Under the pieces are notes generated by a model. The model saw only the letters and a list, made by a program, of their open reading frames with translations. It ran no database searches and was not told the DNA's origin. The position numbers were made by a program, and so were the translations under genes. DNA of 64,000 nucleotides from Tricholoma matsutake. Its lineage: Eukaryota > Basidiomycota > Agaricomycetes > Agaricales > Tricholomataceae. Where the stretch lies: contig AP026538.1 in NCBI GenBank assembly GCA_026075535.2, positions 9,982,001 through 10,046,000 on the forward strand, in the 5' to 3' direction. Positions 36,127 through 47,989 of the stretch are shown piece after piece (position 1 is the stretch's first letter; each line of letters starts with the position of its first letter).

Positions 36127-36550
36127 GTCTATCTGTATGGTACAGCAAGTAAAGTAGTAATGTAGTCATTGGTTAATTAATAGAGTATGTACAAATATAT
36201 AGTCAGTTTGACGGCATCCATCAAAACAGATAATACAATGTACAGTCAATAGTATTCATAGGTTAATATTGCCCATTCCCATGTCCATGCCCAATGGTGA
36301 TGCCATGGCCGTCCCCATGTCCATGACCGTGTCTGTGCCCATTGCATTTCAAATGTTACTAATGTCTGTATTACATTCCTAATGCATGTCTATTGTAAGG
36401 TATAATAATCAGTGTACAATGTAGTCGTTGGTTAATATAGTATAGTGACTTTATATAGTGAGTTCGACAGCATCCATCGAACCCATATCATTTGATACAA
36501 TGTATGTGTTTGATAGGTCATATCATTCGATACAATGTAGCTTACCTCTA
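36127..36550. repeat. Repeat R3, copy 2 (inverted)
   Basis: Reverse complement of 32895-33300 with about 10% divergence. It abuts the right end of E3 on one side and the truncated chromodomain of element 4 on the other. Confidence 0.85.
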
Positions 36551-37444
36551 TGTGTGGTTCCTTGATAACCTTCCCACCATACAAAATAGAGTAGCTTGCA
36601 TCCACGATGGTTGTCAATCTTTGAATTGTGCATTTCTGCAATCTTGTACTCTAGTTCATTGTCTATAATGACCGGAGGTGGAGGTTGAATATGATTAGGA
36701 ATCGTGTTGGGAGTGTCTTCTTCTAGTTGGGAGAGATGGAATATCAGGTGGACACCCCAGAGGTGATCCGGAAGTCAAAGGGTAACCGAGTGGGTACCCA
36801 GATGGGCAATGATCTCAAAAGGGCCATAGAACCTTTCTGAGAGCTTCTTGGAGGGTTGTGTAGTGTGTAAGTGCTCACCTTTGACAAAAGCATAATCACT
36901 GATTTTGAAGTCAGGAGCGGGTGCCCAGCATTTGTCTGCAGGACCTTGATAGCGCTTCTGTGCTTCTGAGAGTTGCTTCCAGAGTTCCTGGTGGAGGTCA
37001 TCAAGGTTGACCATGAAATGGCGTGCACGTTGCAAGGCTAGTTCATGCTCCAGGAAAACCGTGATGTTCGGGTGGTAACCCTTGTTGGCAAAGAAGGGTG
37101 AAACTCTGGTGGAAGCTGAGGGAGCATTGTTGTATGCAAATTCCCCCAGGGGTAAAAGCTGGGACCAGTTGTCCTGTTGGTAGTTGCAGAAGATCCGCAA
37201 GTACTGTTCGAAGGTCTGGTTGAGGCATTCAGTTTGTCCATCGCCTTCTGGATGGTAACCCAAAGTGAAGTGGATTTTCATGTCCAGGGCTTGCCCAAGA
37301 GAGCAGAAGAAATGGGAAATGAACTCGGAACCCTGGTTGCAGGTGACGTGGGACGGAATACCGTGTTTGGAGAAGATGTGCATGAAAAAGTTCTTGTGCC
37401 ATGATCTCGTTTACTGTGGGGATGAAGATACCCTGTTTGGAGAG
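36551..37444 (-). pseudogene. Integrase catalytic core and chromodomain start of element 4
   Basis: Minus strand. SKHGIPSHVTCNQGSEFISH carries the second catalytic Asp region, changed here to CNQGSEF from the usual S/CDRGxEF, so an active-site residue is lost. HPEGDGQTECLNQTFEQYL gives the Glu. The C-terminal integrase domain is followed by HLWGVHLIFHLSQL and a chromodomain start (IAEMHNSK, LLYFVWWEGYQ). A frameshift near 37383 and a TGA at 37447 separate it from the upstream pol frame. Confidence 0.85.
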
Positions 37445-39010
37445 TCAGTCTACAATGACTAGGATGGCAGTGTGACCATTGGAATCCGGTAACTGTTTGA
37501 TGAAGTCCATGGAAATGGAGTGCCAAGGCCTTTCTGGAACTGGAAGTTGCTTCAGACATCCACAGGGTTTGTGCTGGGGTGATTCGGAGCGTTTGCAGGT
37601 AGTACAAGACTTGCAAAAGTCCTGCACAAAGGTGCAGAGATTGGCCCAAACATATTCCCATCGGATAAGCTGAAGGGTCTTGTTTTGCCTGTAGTGACCT
37701 GAGAGGATGTGGTCGTGCTTGTATTGTAAGACTTCAAGATGGAGGTCCGCAACATCTGGAACATAAATATGGTCGAAGTGGCAGAGAAGTCCGCTGTCGT
37801 CTAGAGACCAATTTGGGGTGGACAGTGAAGGAAGGTGTGAGGAGGAGATGGGATCAAGAGGGAGTGAAGATTGGATATTGTTGTGGAGTCTTTCAACGTC
37901 CATGAGGATGGCTTGATGGATGATAGGAGTAGCAAGGAAAGTGGCTCGGAGGGAGGATGTGAGTTGTTCTTGAGTAAAGACTGGACGGAAGTTGCTTGGA
38001 TTTACCGAGGTGAAGTCGCTATTTCCCCCTTTGTGGTAGACGTCCCAGCGTCTAGTGAGTGCATCGGGTTTAGCCCCTAGTTTACCAGGGTGGAAGCAGA
38101 TGGCGAGGTTGAACTGTGAAAGGTATTCTGACCCCTGAGCTTGATGACAAGTAAGGAGCTTTGTGCTACTGAAGTATTCCAAGTTTTTGTGCTTTGTGAC
38201 CACATCTACTGGATTTCCGGAACCTTCGAGGTACTGTCGCCAGTGTTTGAAAGCTTTGAAGATAGCCAGAAGTTCCTTGTCATGGGTGTCATAGTTCAAT
38301 TCAGCCAGGTTGAAGGAATGGGAGTGGAATGCAACTGGGTGGATTTCTCCATCTGAGGTATAGATGGAAAGGATCACCACTAAGGCATAGTCCAAGGCAT
38401 CTGTCTCCAAGATAATGTGGGAATCTGGTAGCCATTGAGTAAGTATTGGGGCATGAGTGAATTCTTTTTTTAATTTGTTGAAGGCTTCTTGACATTTCTT
38501 GCGACGGTGTGGAGGAAGGGTGTCAGCTTTCTGTTTCTTAAAGACATCTGCAAATTCGTGATATTCTTCTGGAACATCTGAAAGGTCCAGAGGATTCCCG
38601 GATGTTACTGAGGATTTTGCCATAAGTCCTTCCGGGGAGAATGTCATCTGAAAGGCAACAGCCCCAGGAAGTTTGCTTGCACGCATGTAAGTGGCAGCAT
38701 TGATGAAAGAGATCTCAGGAGGTACAAGATTCAAGGGTTTAGTGATTATAGGGTTTTCGTGGGTTTCCACTGGAAGGTTCAGAGGTGAAGGTGACTCACA
38801 CAAGATAGGAGAGTCAGAGGACATCGAGGGGGCAGGACCTCTTTGAGCTGCGGAATGGAAATTCATTTGGCCTGAAGACCAGTCAATCAATGGATTGTAT
38901 TGCTTCAGCCAGCTATGACCAAGTACTGCAGAACAGGAAGAGTCCAGCGAGGTTATGTAAAATGTCAGATTGAACACTTCACCAGATGGAAAAGTGACCA
39001 GGAGTTCCAC
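37445..39010 (-). pseudogene. pol: Pol of element 4: protease tail, RNase H, integrase N-terminus; RT core missing
   Basis: One open frame of 521 codons. It begins in the protease region (VLGHSWLKQYNPLIDW) and reaches VPEEYHEFADVF and TLPPHR, the usual lead-in to RT. It then continues directly with KKCQEAFNKLKKEFTHAPIL, the start of the RNase H region. About 200-250 residues, including the catalytic YxDD box, are absent, and the join is in frame near 38505. RNase H (ILETDALDYALVVILS) and the HHCC integrase head (HDHILSGHYRQNKT, CKSCTTCKRS) follow. An RT-less but open pol is unusual. It cannot make cDNA by itself. Confidence 0.88.
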
Positions 39011-40640
39011 AACTTGAGTTATGTAAGTTCCATCAAGCAGTCAGAGTCCGATCAGAGGAATGGTTTTGGTACTAAGTTGGTTTTCCCACACAAATGATGA
39101 ATCAAGGAAACAATGCGAGGAACCAGAGTCAATAAGATTTCAGATTTTTTGGGAAAGTTTGGAAAGGGATAGCAGGATGGTAAGGGATTCAGGATCAGAA
39201 AGAGCGGACACATTGAGTTGGACGTAAGCAGCCAGTTGGGAAAGGTCAATGCAACCCTGAGCCCCAATAGCATGTTCCTGAGTGTTGTGGACTATTTTTT
39301 TGGGTCCACAGAGTCTGGCTTGGACTCAGTGACTGCTGCAGCATGGGCTTTTGGCTGCTTTGGACTTCGGACAATTCCTGGCTCCATGTCCTTTCTTGCC
39401 GCAGTAGAGGCAAAGTCCTTCTTTCATGCGGCATTCATGCTCATCTCCAGTTAGTTTACCGTGTTTTCCCAACTTGTCAGAAATAGAGTTTTTTGGCTTG
39501 TCCCTCTGGAAGTTGTTCTTCGACCCAGAGGAGCTGCCAGATGAGGATTGGTTTGTGCAGTTAGTGCTGGACAAGGACTGAGGTTTGGACTGAGTGTTAG
39601 AGTTGGAGTTGGAGCTAGGAGAACCTTTAGAATCCTTTTTCCCGGTGTGTGTGGAATTTCTGGGAGTCTTTGCTTCTAAGTGGGTTTCTTCTTCCTGCAT
39701 CCAATAGATGTTGTCAGCATCCTGGGCTTTAAGATGTAGGGATGCTAGAGTATCGGGTCATCCCCCCCATAAGACTTCTATGCAGAGATGGAGTGGAAGA
39801 CCACAGAAATACTGGTCGCAAAGAGCAGCCTCATTCCAATTGACCCAGGAAGCCAGTTCCCAGAAGTCCACATTATACTTCACTATTCTTCCACCTTTCT
39901 TCATTGTGAGTTCTGAAAGAGCCTTTTCCACATCCCCAACAGGGTTGTGAGGACCAAAATTACTTTCCAACTCACTAAGGAATACCTCATAGTTCCACAT
40001 CCAATGGGTGGAATTTGTTGGGTCGTTTAGTCCAGGTTCAAACCAGCTAAGGGCTGACCCCTTGAGGTAGGAAAGGATGAATAGAATTTTCTTTTTGTCG
40101 GAGGCAAAGACCTGAGGATGATCGCAGAAGTGAAGGTTGCACAAGACTAGGAAGTCCCGAAGTTTCTGGGGATTGGCCCCTTTGAAAGTGTCAGGATCAT
40201 GAACTTTGATCTTCTCGGTCTTGGGTGCTTGGTTCTGCCAGAGGGTTTGGAGACTATCTGAGAGCTTGAAGAGAGCATCGAGGAACCTATCTCCTGGATC
40301 AGGATTTCCACCATTGGGAGGTAGAGGGTCATCTGATCGGGGTCATCCCTGGGGCCATCAGGACTGCTAGGGTCGTCAGGTCCACCAGGAAGTCCGTCCT
40401 CTTTACCTGGACCTTCCTCGTCAAAGGGGTTAGGTTGCCCAACATTCTCTATGTACTCAAGTGGAGTCGTATTCCAAGGGGTCTCTGGAGGTTGAGACAT
40501 GACGTTAGCACTGGTAGAGGGTGCTCCAGAACCGATTTGCCTGAAGATGTTGGATGGTCTGGTGGATGCACCAAAAGTCGAAGCATGCCTAGGGGAAGGA
40601 AGTATAGATCGGCAGATTGCTGATAAATCTGGTACCATGC
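39011..40640 (-). pseudogene. gag: Gag of element 4 with CCHC knuckle
   Basis: Minus strand in several frames. The N-terminal Pro/Gly/Asp-rich part starts MVPDLSAICRSIL (40638). The capsid-like domain is at 40144-39758 (FILSYLKGSALSWFEPGLND, FLSELESNFGPHNP). A Ser/Asn-rich linker and the knuckle CLYCGKKGHGARNC follow near 39405. Frameshifts or stops lie near 40145 and 39755. The stretch 39011-39320 carries the degraded gag end and protease start. A second copy at 53293-54548 confirms the frame. Confidence 0.85.
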
Positions 40641-41283
40641 CCGCACAGCAAGAGTTCCTTGTGGTTCATTGAGTCTGAGATTCAGTAGGAGTCATAGGAA
40701 AAGATGGGATGGATTTGATGAGTTTGTAAATACTGTTAAGTTCTGAATCAGGAAAGGGAGATGTTGGATTTCCGGTCAGACCCAGACAGTTGAATTTGAC
40801 AGAGTCAGACAGGAGCAGGATCCCAAAGGAATTCCGAGGTGAGAGTTGTTCGGACAGGAAGGACTTGGCTTCAGCTTATAAGAAACTGCACTCTTCTCCT
40901 CGTCAAGTGTGCTAATTTCAGATAAGGTCAGACGAGAGGATCAGAGGTCCAGAGGTTTTCCAGAGAGGATGAGTAAGGGTTTGAGGAAGACTTAAGAGAG
41001 ATGAAAAGGGAGCAAAGATAGAGTTGGATTAATTGAGTGACTTTGTTGATTTACAAACTGGCGATACAGAACAAAAGTAGATAGCTTAAATACTAAGGTC
41101 GGAGTCTCCGAGGCTGTGGTAATATGAAAACCAGCTTCTGAGGCAAATCCTGAAACTGTTTCACCTAATTGGAAATAAGGGAATTTTGCCTCTAGGCAGT
41201 GCTGCTGATAGGAGGTGGGCTGTGATGCAAGGCGGCCAGGAAGGGGGGCGGAAAACGATCGGAAATCCAGTCGAGAGAATCGG
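40641..41283 (-). other. Leader or 5' LTR region of element 4
   Basis: It matches 54549-55266, so it belongs to the element. LTR borders and primer site could not be fixed. Confidence 0.5.
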
Positions 41284-41744
41284 TGATGATACTCAACCCA
41301 GGAAAACCACCAAAACTGCCGATGAGGCAACCGATGATATTTGCACAAGTCAGAGGAAGGGTGCAAGACATTCTGAATGTTCATGGTCCGACCAATGGGA
41401 AGACAACTAGTTGGTACTAGTCGTAAAGGTAGTTCTATAAGAGAGGAAGGTGTTTGACACAGTCTGATGGAGTATCAAACGATATCGAGGACAATTGACA
41501 GCATCAATGGCAAATGATGTTTATCGTCAAGGGTCAATGTGTAAATTCTAAGGACTTTTGGTGGATCAATAGTATATGAAGGTTATAGCTGATGGCTAGG
41601 AAGTGTCGGAATGGTTACTAGTACTAATGATAAGAGGATCAAGGACGACGATGGTCGCAGAGGTTTCTTGTCGATCAAGAAAACTCATAGAAGCTTAGAT
41701 TGTGTAGAGGATAGATTGGATTCTTAGAACTTTATATGAGGTGA
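41284..41744. repeat. R1 copy B, left part
   Basis: Reverse complement of the far end of R1 copy A (about 22784-22320). It is interrupted by element 2, whose target duplication GGTGA (41740-41744) is its last five bases. Confidence 0.85.
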
Positions 41745-42388
41745 TGTTACAATTTTCCTTGTAACTCATGGAACCCAATGCACTCAACGATCCCCTCCAG
41801 ACAGGAGGCACCCCTTGATTTATGCCTAGGGCATGTCCTTGACATCAGACATACACACGATGCATGCCGACTGCATGCATTCGATCCCCTTCCCATGGAA
41901 GGCACCCTTGACGCATGGTGACTCCATACACCCGAACCCACTCCCACACATGCTGTGATATGACAGCCCCCTGACATGAGGTCCGTGACGTCGGACTCTC
42001 ACGATCGACATTGGATCCTTGACATTGGATGCCTCATGCAAGGCATGAGGCCTATTGTTTCTATTATTACTTGATACACATCTACCTTTCCAATTGTATG
42101 ATAAGGACCTCCCTTCTAGTATAAGTACTGCGACTTGTAGTAGGGATGTCCTTAGTTTAGATCTAGGCAATTAACAGCCTTAACTTGCAACTCACAAACT
42201 TACTTGAAACCACTAAGGAAGCCCCTTAGTGCGTGAACCTGAACGACTCTATGCAGAAGCCCTGCTAGAGTGCACTACCTATCTTACGTTGGACGCTCCG
42301 AGTAAGACTAGTGCCGAATGACTCGTCGAGGAAGCACCTCGTTGAACGACAACGACTAGATCGAGTGGTTGAGGCTTTGCCCTTAACA
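41745..42388 (+). repeat. 5' LTR of element 2
   Basis: 644 bp. The partner at 49171-49756 is 586 bp. It lacks a block of about 30-35 bp near 41990-42025 and smaller pieces near 42185, and differs by mostly transition changes. Confidence 0.93.
42120..42164 (+). promoter_or_regulatory. LTR promoter: TATA box and predicted RNA start of element 2
   Basis: TATAAGTA at 42120-42127 lies 33 nt before TAGTTTAGATCT (42153-42164), whose complement forms the primer site. Confidence 0.6.
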
Positions 42389-42390
42389 TA

Positions 42391-42402
42391 AGATCTAAAC
42401 TA
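42391..42402 (+). other. Self-complementary primer-binding site of element 2
   Basis: AGATCTAAACTA starts two bases after the 5' LTR and is the exact complement of LTR bases 42153-42164. There is no TGG start, so tRNA priming is not suggested. Confidence 0.65.
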
Positions 42403-42410
42403 TCTGCTAG

Positions 42411-43604
42411 CCCACCTACCTAGGTGTAGGCAATACATCTCAGAACACTCCACAACAACCCGGGTTTAGACAAACCCCAGACCGACCACCAAGAGAAGCA
42501 GAACCACAGCCAGGTTCATCTTGGTATTGATACAATGGAAGACTAGTCCGTTACTCGACCCCAGCACAGCGTTGGTTCTACAGATCAACCGACAGACAAA
42601 GAGGAGACTACCTCACCGATGAAGACTTTGAACAGTCACATACACCCCCACCCGAAACATCCACCCACTTCCTAATCGATGAAATCAATGACCTCTATAA
42701 CGAGATGTCCCAACCTGCCGCAACCGCACCCATGACGTCTGTGAAGGACATTTGAATCCGATCACCCACAGACTTCTCAGGAGAGTGGACCAAGACCACC
42801 AAGTTCCTGCAGGAGATAGACCTATACCTGCGAATCAATGACCAGGTCTATGACACAAATGACAAGAAGATTATCTTCACGCTGTCCTTCATGAATGGAG
42901 GGACAGCAGCTGCCTGGGCACAGGCATTTGTCAACCAACACCAGTCCGAGGGACTCGGTGAATATGCAGACTTCTGACAGAAGGTCTTAGAGGCCTTCTC
43001 ACTGATCGATGATGCCGGAACAGCAAAGACAGAGATCAAGAATCTCAAGCAAGGTTCAGGGAACCTTGAAGAATATGTGGCGAACTTCCGCATCCTGAAA
43101 GACAGGATGGGAATCACAGAAGATGCAGCCATGATCAAGTACTTCATGGATGGACTGCACCCCGAATTACTGAAGAGGGTACACACACTGGAAACAGTAC
43201 CCAACACTCTCGAGGGCTGGATAAAGGCAGCCTCGAAATACAAAGGCCAATGGAAATGGGCCATGGCAATCCTGGGAAAGACCAGGCAGAACCAGAAGAC
43301 AAACAAAGCAACAAAGAAAGGACAGCCCTCTCTTGACATCAACCGACTGACAAACCAAGAACACATGGAACACCTCTGGAAGGGATTGTGTTTCTTCTGC
43401 CACCAACCAGGACACCGATCGTCCAACCACAGGGATGGAAAAAACCCCACTCAGATGGGGTCAGCGCCCCCTCCCTACCAAAACCGCTTCACCCAGAAGA
43501 AGACTGGGGTGGACACCTACCAGAAGATCCGCACGATGCTGGATGAACTAGACGAAGAAGAAAAGGAACGAGCCCTCAACCTCATGGAGGAATTGGGTTT
43601 TTAG
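42411..43604 (+). pseudogene. gag: Gag of element 2
   Basis: One frame reads through from just after the primer site to TAG 43602-43604, broken by TGA at 42528, 42753 and 42975, each at an expected Arg. No ATG was found near the start, so the initiator is unknown. Domains: a Pro/Gln-rich N-terminus (NTPQQPGFRQTPDRPPREAE), an acidic stretch (LTDEDFEQSHTPPPE), and a Retrotrans_gag capsid-like core, with FLQEIDLYLRINDQVYDTND near 42810 and EEYVANFRILKDRMG near 43070. It ends in a zinc knuckle, CFFCHQPGHRSSNH, whose last ligand is His instead of Cys. The final codons sit on the slippery site leading to pol. Confidence 0.85.
43595..43601 (+). promoter_or_regulatory. Probable -1 frameshift site GGGTTTT at the gag stop
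   Basis: In the gag frame it reads G GGT TTT, directly followed by the TAG stop. Sliding back one base enters the pol frame, which is open from there. It fits the X XXY YYZ slippery pattern. Confidence 0.55.
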
Positions 43605-46600
43605 AACAGCAGCCTGATATGATGCCAGTCACTGCTGAAGTCTCCGTAGGATCTGTACTCTTAGCTACCATGAATAGACAATCTATGTGCCTGTCTATTC
43701 GGGTAGCTGAGTCAGACAACGAGAAAGACATCACAACAAACACACTCCTCGACTCTGGAGCAGGAGGAGTCTTTATTGACTCGAACTTCATCGAACGAGA
43801 AGGGATCAGAACATATCCCTTAGGCCGCACCATCCGGGCCACGAATGTAGACGGGACCCTGAACAAGCAGGGAACAATCACCAGATGCATGAAAGGAAGA
43901 CTCCACATCAACGGAAGGAGCTACCCGATAGAATACCTAGTCGCCAGACTAGGCAAAGAATCGGTAATCCTGGGCCTGCCATGGCTGCGGGAGGTAAACC
44001 CAATCATCAATTGGAAGAAGGGAACCTTTGAGTTCCGAGATGAAGAACGATGGGCTCAAATCCAACGGATCCTGGAAAAGACAAGAAGAGCTGAACAGGC
44101 CCTCCCAAATACCTTGAACCTTCTGAAAATTAACGCCAGAAGGGAGGTGCCCGATGACAAGATGGCACGAATTCGACACATCGTAGCCAAGACAAGACAG
44201 AGGCTCTCTGAAGAGAAATAGAAGAGCCTTGCCCGAGCCAGATTGGCTGTGGCAAAAACCAGAAAAAGACTCTCCGAGGAGAAGGAGAGAAACCTTACCT
44301 GAGCACGACTAGCCATAGCAAAAACGAAGGAAAGGCTTTCCAAAAAGAAAGCCAAGGAACTGAATTCTGCCCAGATAGCTGTCACAAGGACCAGGAACAG
44401 CAACACCCCTAAACAAGCCAGAGGCCTTGAAGCAGCACGATGTGCTGGCACCAAGACCCGAGAGAACCAGAAGAAGAAACAACTGGAAAAGGGCAAAAAC
44501 AAAGAATGCAACAGGGCACAACAAATTGTGCAAAGGATGAAGGAATTGCTAACCTCCACAGGGGAGGGAAGCACCAGCAAAGGGAACGTGAAAACAATAC
44601 TACAAAACAGGATAAACTACCCTCGGCAACAGACTACCCCAACCCACGATGATAGGACTCCAGATCATGGTACCATCAATGCATAAATACCTATGTGCAG
44701 GGAGACCCCCCCTCAGGTAAAGATCGAAGAGGTACCCGATGAAGAACTACTGGCAGACACCGGCATGGAAATACGAGCAATAGAACCGACCCCCGAGCGA
44801 GATGTGATTGAGGATGACTCAATACTGATTGCATACATGCGAGGCGAACCAGTTATTGGCCTATTCGGACCAGCCATAGAACTGCCCCTGACAGAAGAAC
44901 ATCGAGAGCCGACACACAAATACATCTGGAAGACGAACACCATCGGCAGACTCGTGAAAGGCAAGGGCTCCCCACAATACCTACTCAACTCCGACATATG
45001 GATCAGAGCAAAGACATCCATATCTCAATGACTGGCACATGAACAAGAGGAGGGAAAGGAAACTAGCCAACAGACCCTGGATGACTTGCTGCCACCAGAA
45101 TACCAGAAATACAGACAGGTATTTGAAAAGGCCGCATCTGAACGATTCCCGGAATCAAGACCGTGGGATCACACAATTGACTTGAAGGAAGGCTTTGTAC
45201 CGAAGGATTGCAAAGTCTACCCATGGACACCAAAAGAACAAGAGAAACTCAATGAGTTTCTCAACGAAAACCTGGACAAAGGATACATCCGACCATTGAA
45301 ATCACCCATGACATCCCAGTTCTTCTTCATGTCAAAGAAGGACTCTGATGCTCTACAACCTTGCCAAGACTATCACTATCTGAACGAAGGAACGATCTGG
45401 AACAACTACCCCCTGCCACTGATCGGAGACCTCTTGGACAAGCTGAAGGGAGCAAGATTTTTCACGAAACTTGATATTCGATGGGGATATCATAATGTAC
45501 GGATAAAGAAAGGAGACGAGTGGAAGGCAGCATTCAAGACTAACCGAGGGCTATTTGAGCCAATGGTGATGTTCTTTGGGCTGTGCAACTCACCGGCAAC
45601 ATTCCAGGCAATGATGAATGATCTCTTCCGAGATATGCTAGATGAAGGATGGCTCATCATCTATATGGACGACATCCTGATCTTCTCAAAGACGGAAGAA
45701 GAACACCAGATAAGGACCAAAAGGGTCTTCGAACGACTACGACAATGTGATCTCTACCTGAAAATAGAGAAGTGCAGATTCAGTGTACAGGAAGTCGAGT
45801 TCTTGGGCATGATTGTCAGACCCAATGAACTTGGAATGGACAACACAAAACTGGCTGGGATCAAGGACTGGCCCACACCAAGGACAGTGAAGGATGTAAG
45901 ATCCTTCCTAGGATTTGGGAACTTCTATTGAAGATTCATCGGACACTTCATGGATCTGGCCAGACCGCTGAACAATTTGACAAAGAAAAACCAGAAATTT
46001 GAATGGATGAATGACTGCCAGCAGTCGTTTGATGCACTAAAAAGGAAGTTCAACGAGACCCCAGTGCTGCTGATGCCAGACGCAACAAAACCATTTGTGG
46101 TGGAATCTGATGCCTCAAAATTTGCGACAGGCGCAGTACTCAGACAACAGGACACCAACGGAGACTGGCACCCATGCAGATACATCCCCCACTCTTTCAA
46201 CAAAGCAGAAAGGAATTACGAGATATATGACCAGGAACTATTGGGAGTGATCCGAGTGCTGGAGACATGGAGACACTACCTGCAGGGGATGCTGTTCCCT
46301 GTGACAGTACTATCCGATCACAAGAACCTGACGTACTTCTGTCAGCCACAGAAACTAAACCTCTGACAGGCTAGATGGGCCATCTACCTGTCACAATTCA
46401 ACCTGAAGCTACAACATGTACCAGGATCACAGATGGTACAATCTGATGCCCTATTGAGGAGAGCAGATCACATAGCCAAAGAAGACACCAATAACGAGGA
46501 CAAGACCATCCTCGCTGATGAACTGTTCATCAAAACGATCGACACTGAGCTCCAGGGAGCCCTGGTCTCAGCAATAATGAAGGATGACCTCATAAATAAC

Positions 46601-47989
46601 GCTTTACGAGCCCTGAAGAACAACGGAACTCCCCCAATCAAGTCTGCATTGGAGGACTGGAAATTTGAAGATGGCCTGCTCTTTTTCAAAGACAGATGCT
46701 ACATGCCACAGGACAAAACCCTCCACCGAGCTATCATATGAAAATACCATGATAGCATCACAACAGGACACCCTGGACAATGGCAAACAATTGAACTGAT
46801 CCGATGCAACTACTGGTGGCCAGGAATGGCCAACTTTATCAAGAAATACATTGAAGGCTGTGCAAAGTGCCAGCAAATGAAGGTTAACACACACCCGACG
46901 ACCCCACCACCGACACCGATATCATCCGATGCCAGCAGACCATTTGAGCTGGTAACAATGGACTTCATTATGGATCTGCCCATAATGAACGGATTTGACT
47001 CAATCATGGTTGTGGTAGACCATGGTCTTACAAAGGGGGTAATTTTTATCCCTTGTATGAAGACGATCGACGCACTTGCCACCGCAGACCTCTACCTGCA
47101 CCATGTGTACACAAGATTTGGACTCCCTGGAAGAATCATCTCTGACAGAGACCCTCGATTTGCATCCAAACTCTTCTGAGAACTCGGACGACTGCTCGGA
47201 ATCAAGCTATCCATGAGCACTGCCTATCACCCCCAGACTGACGGAGAAACGGAGCGAGTAAACCAAGAGCTAGAGGTTTACCTCCACATGTTCTGTTTGA
47301 ACAAACCTGAAGATTGGGAACGTTATCTCCCAACAGCAGAATTTGTGCACAACCAGAAGACGCACTCCGCAGTAAAACACTCGCCATTTTACTTGATGAT
47401 GGGATATCAACCACGTGCTATCCCCACCCCCTATGAAAAGACGAACGTGCCGGCTGCCGAACAGAGAATCCAAGAACTTCTCTCTGCAAGAAGGGAAGCT
47501 CTTGCTGCACATAAACTAGCCAGACAGGCTATGGCTGCCCAAACGAAAGGGCAATACGAACCATTCAAGGTTGGAGAACAAGTATGGCTTGACTCCAAGA
47601 ACCTGAAGATTGGCTACCCAACGAGAAAGTTGGCACCAAAATGAGAAGGGCCCTTCATGATTGAAGATGCCCTGTCAAGAACGACATACCAATTGAAACT
47701 GCCGCCGAGATGGAAGATCCACCTGGTATTCCATGTGGCATTACTCACACAATACCATGAGAACGACACTCATGGACGAAACTTCCTGACTCCACCACCC
47801 AACCTCGTGGAAAGAGAAAACGAATACGAGGTGGAAGCGATCATTGCACACAAGAAGCACAGCAAGACACGCCGTTACCTTGTGAAATGGGTTGACTACC
47901 CGACATCCGAAAACACATGGGAACCCGAATCGAACCTAAAGAATGCCCCCAAGATCCTGACGGCATATAAGAAGAGGTACCACCTCTGA
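43602..47989 (+). pseudogene. pol: Pol of element 2: protease, RT, RNase H, integrase, chromodomain
   Basis: A single -1 frame about 1,460 codons long ends at the true stop 47987-47989. Domains: protease LLDSGAGGVFID (43748); a Lys/Arg/Glu repeat region (44120-44480); an acidic linker; RT with [10 protein letters not shown] and [10 protein letters not shown] (45656-45685); RNase [14 protein letters not shown] (46105); integrase HHCC (46746-46880) and the D, D, E residues in [17 protein letters not shown] and GETERVNQELE; and chromodomain YLVKWVDYPTSENTWEPESN (47875). Stops: TGA at 44300, 45029, 45929, 46364, 46739, 47177 and 47642, TAG at 44219, TAA at 44684. The key catalytic residues remain. 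The chromodomain normally steers insertion to marked chromatin. Confidence 0.95.
44120..44400 (+). repeat. 22-residue coiled-coil-like repeat in pol of element 2
   Basis: Between protease and RT the protein repeats a unit of about 22 residues built on AVAKTRKRLSEEK followed by LTRARL, about three times. Confidence 0.75.

Larger units (their letters stand above)
36551..41283 (-). mobile_element. Ty3/gypsy chromovirus element 4, internally deleted and 3'-truncated
   Basis: Minus-strand gag, protease-like region, RNase H, integrase and the first half of a chromodomain (CKLLYFVWWEGYQGT near 36570). The chromodomain is cut at the R3 junction and no 3' LTR is present. Reverse transcriptase is deleted in frame near 38500. 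At the right it is interrupted by R1 copy B. A second copy of its gag and leader is at 53293-55283. Confidence 0.85.

Noticed and set aside
42411..47989. TGA recoded as Arg or Trp
   Set aside because: The intact genes at 321-2024 and 2311-4638 use TGA or TAA normally as terminators and contain no internal TGA; CpG decay explains the pattern.
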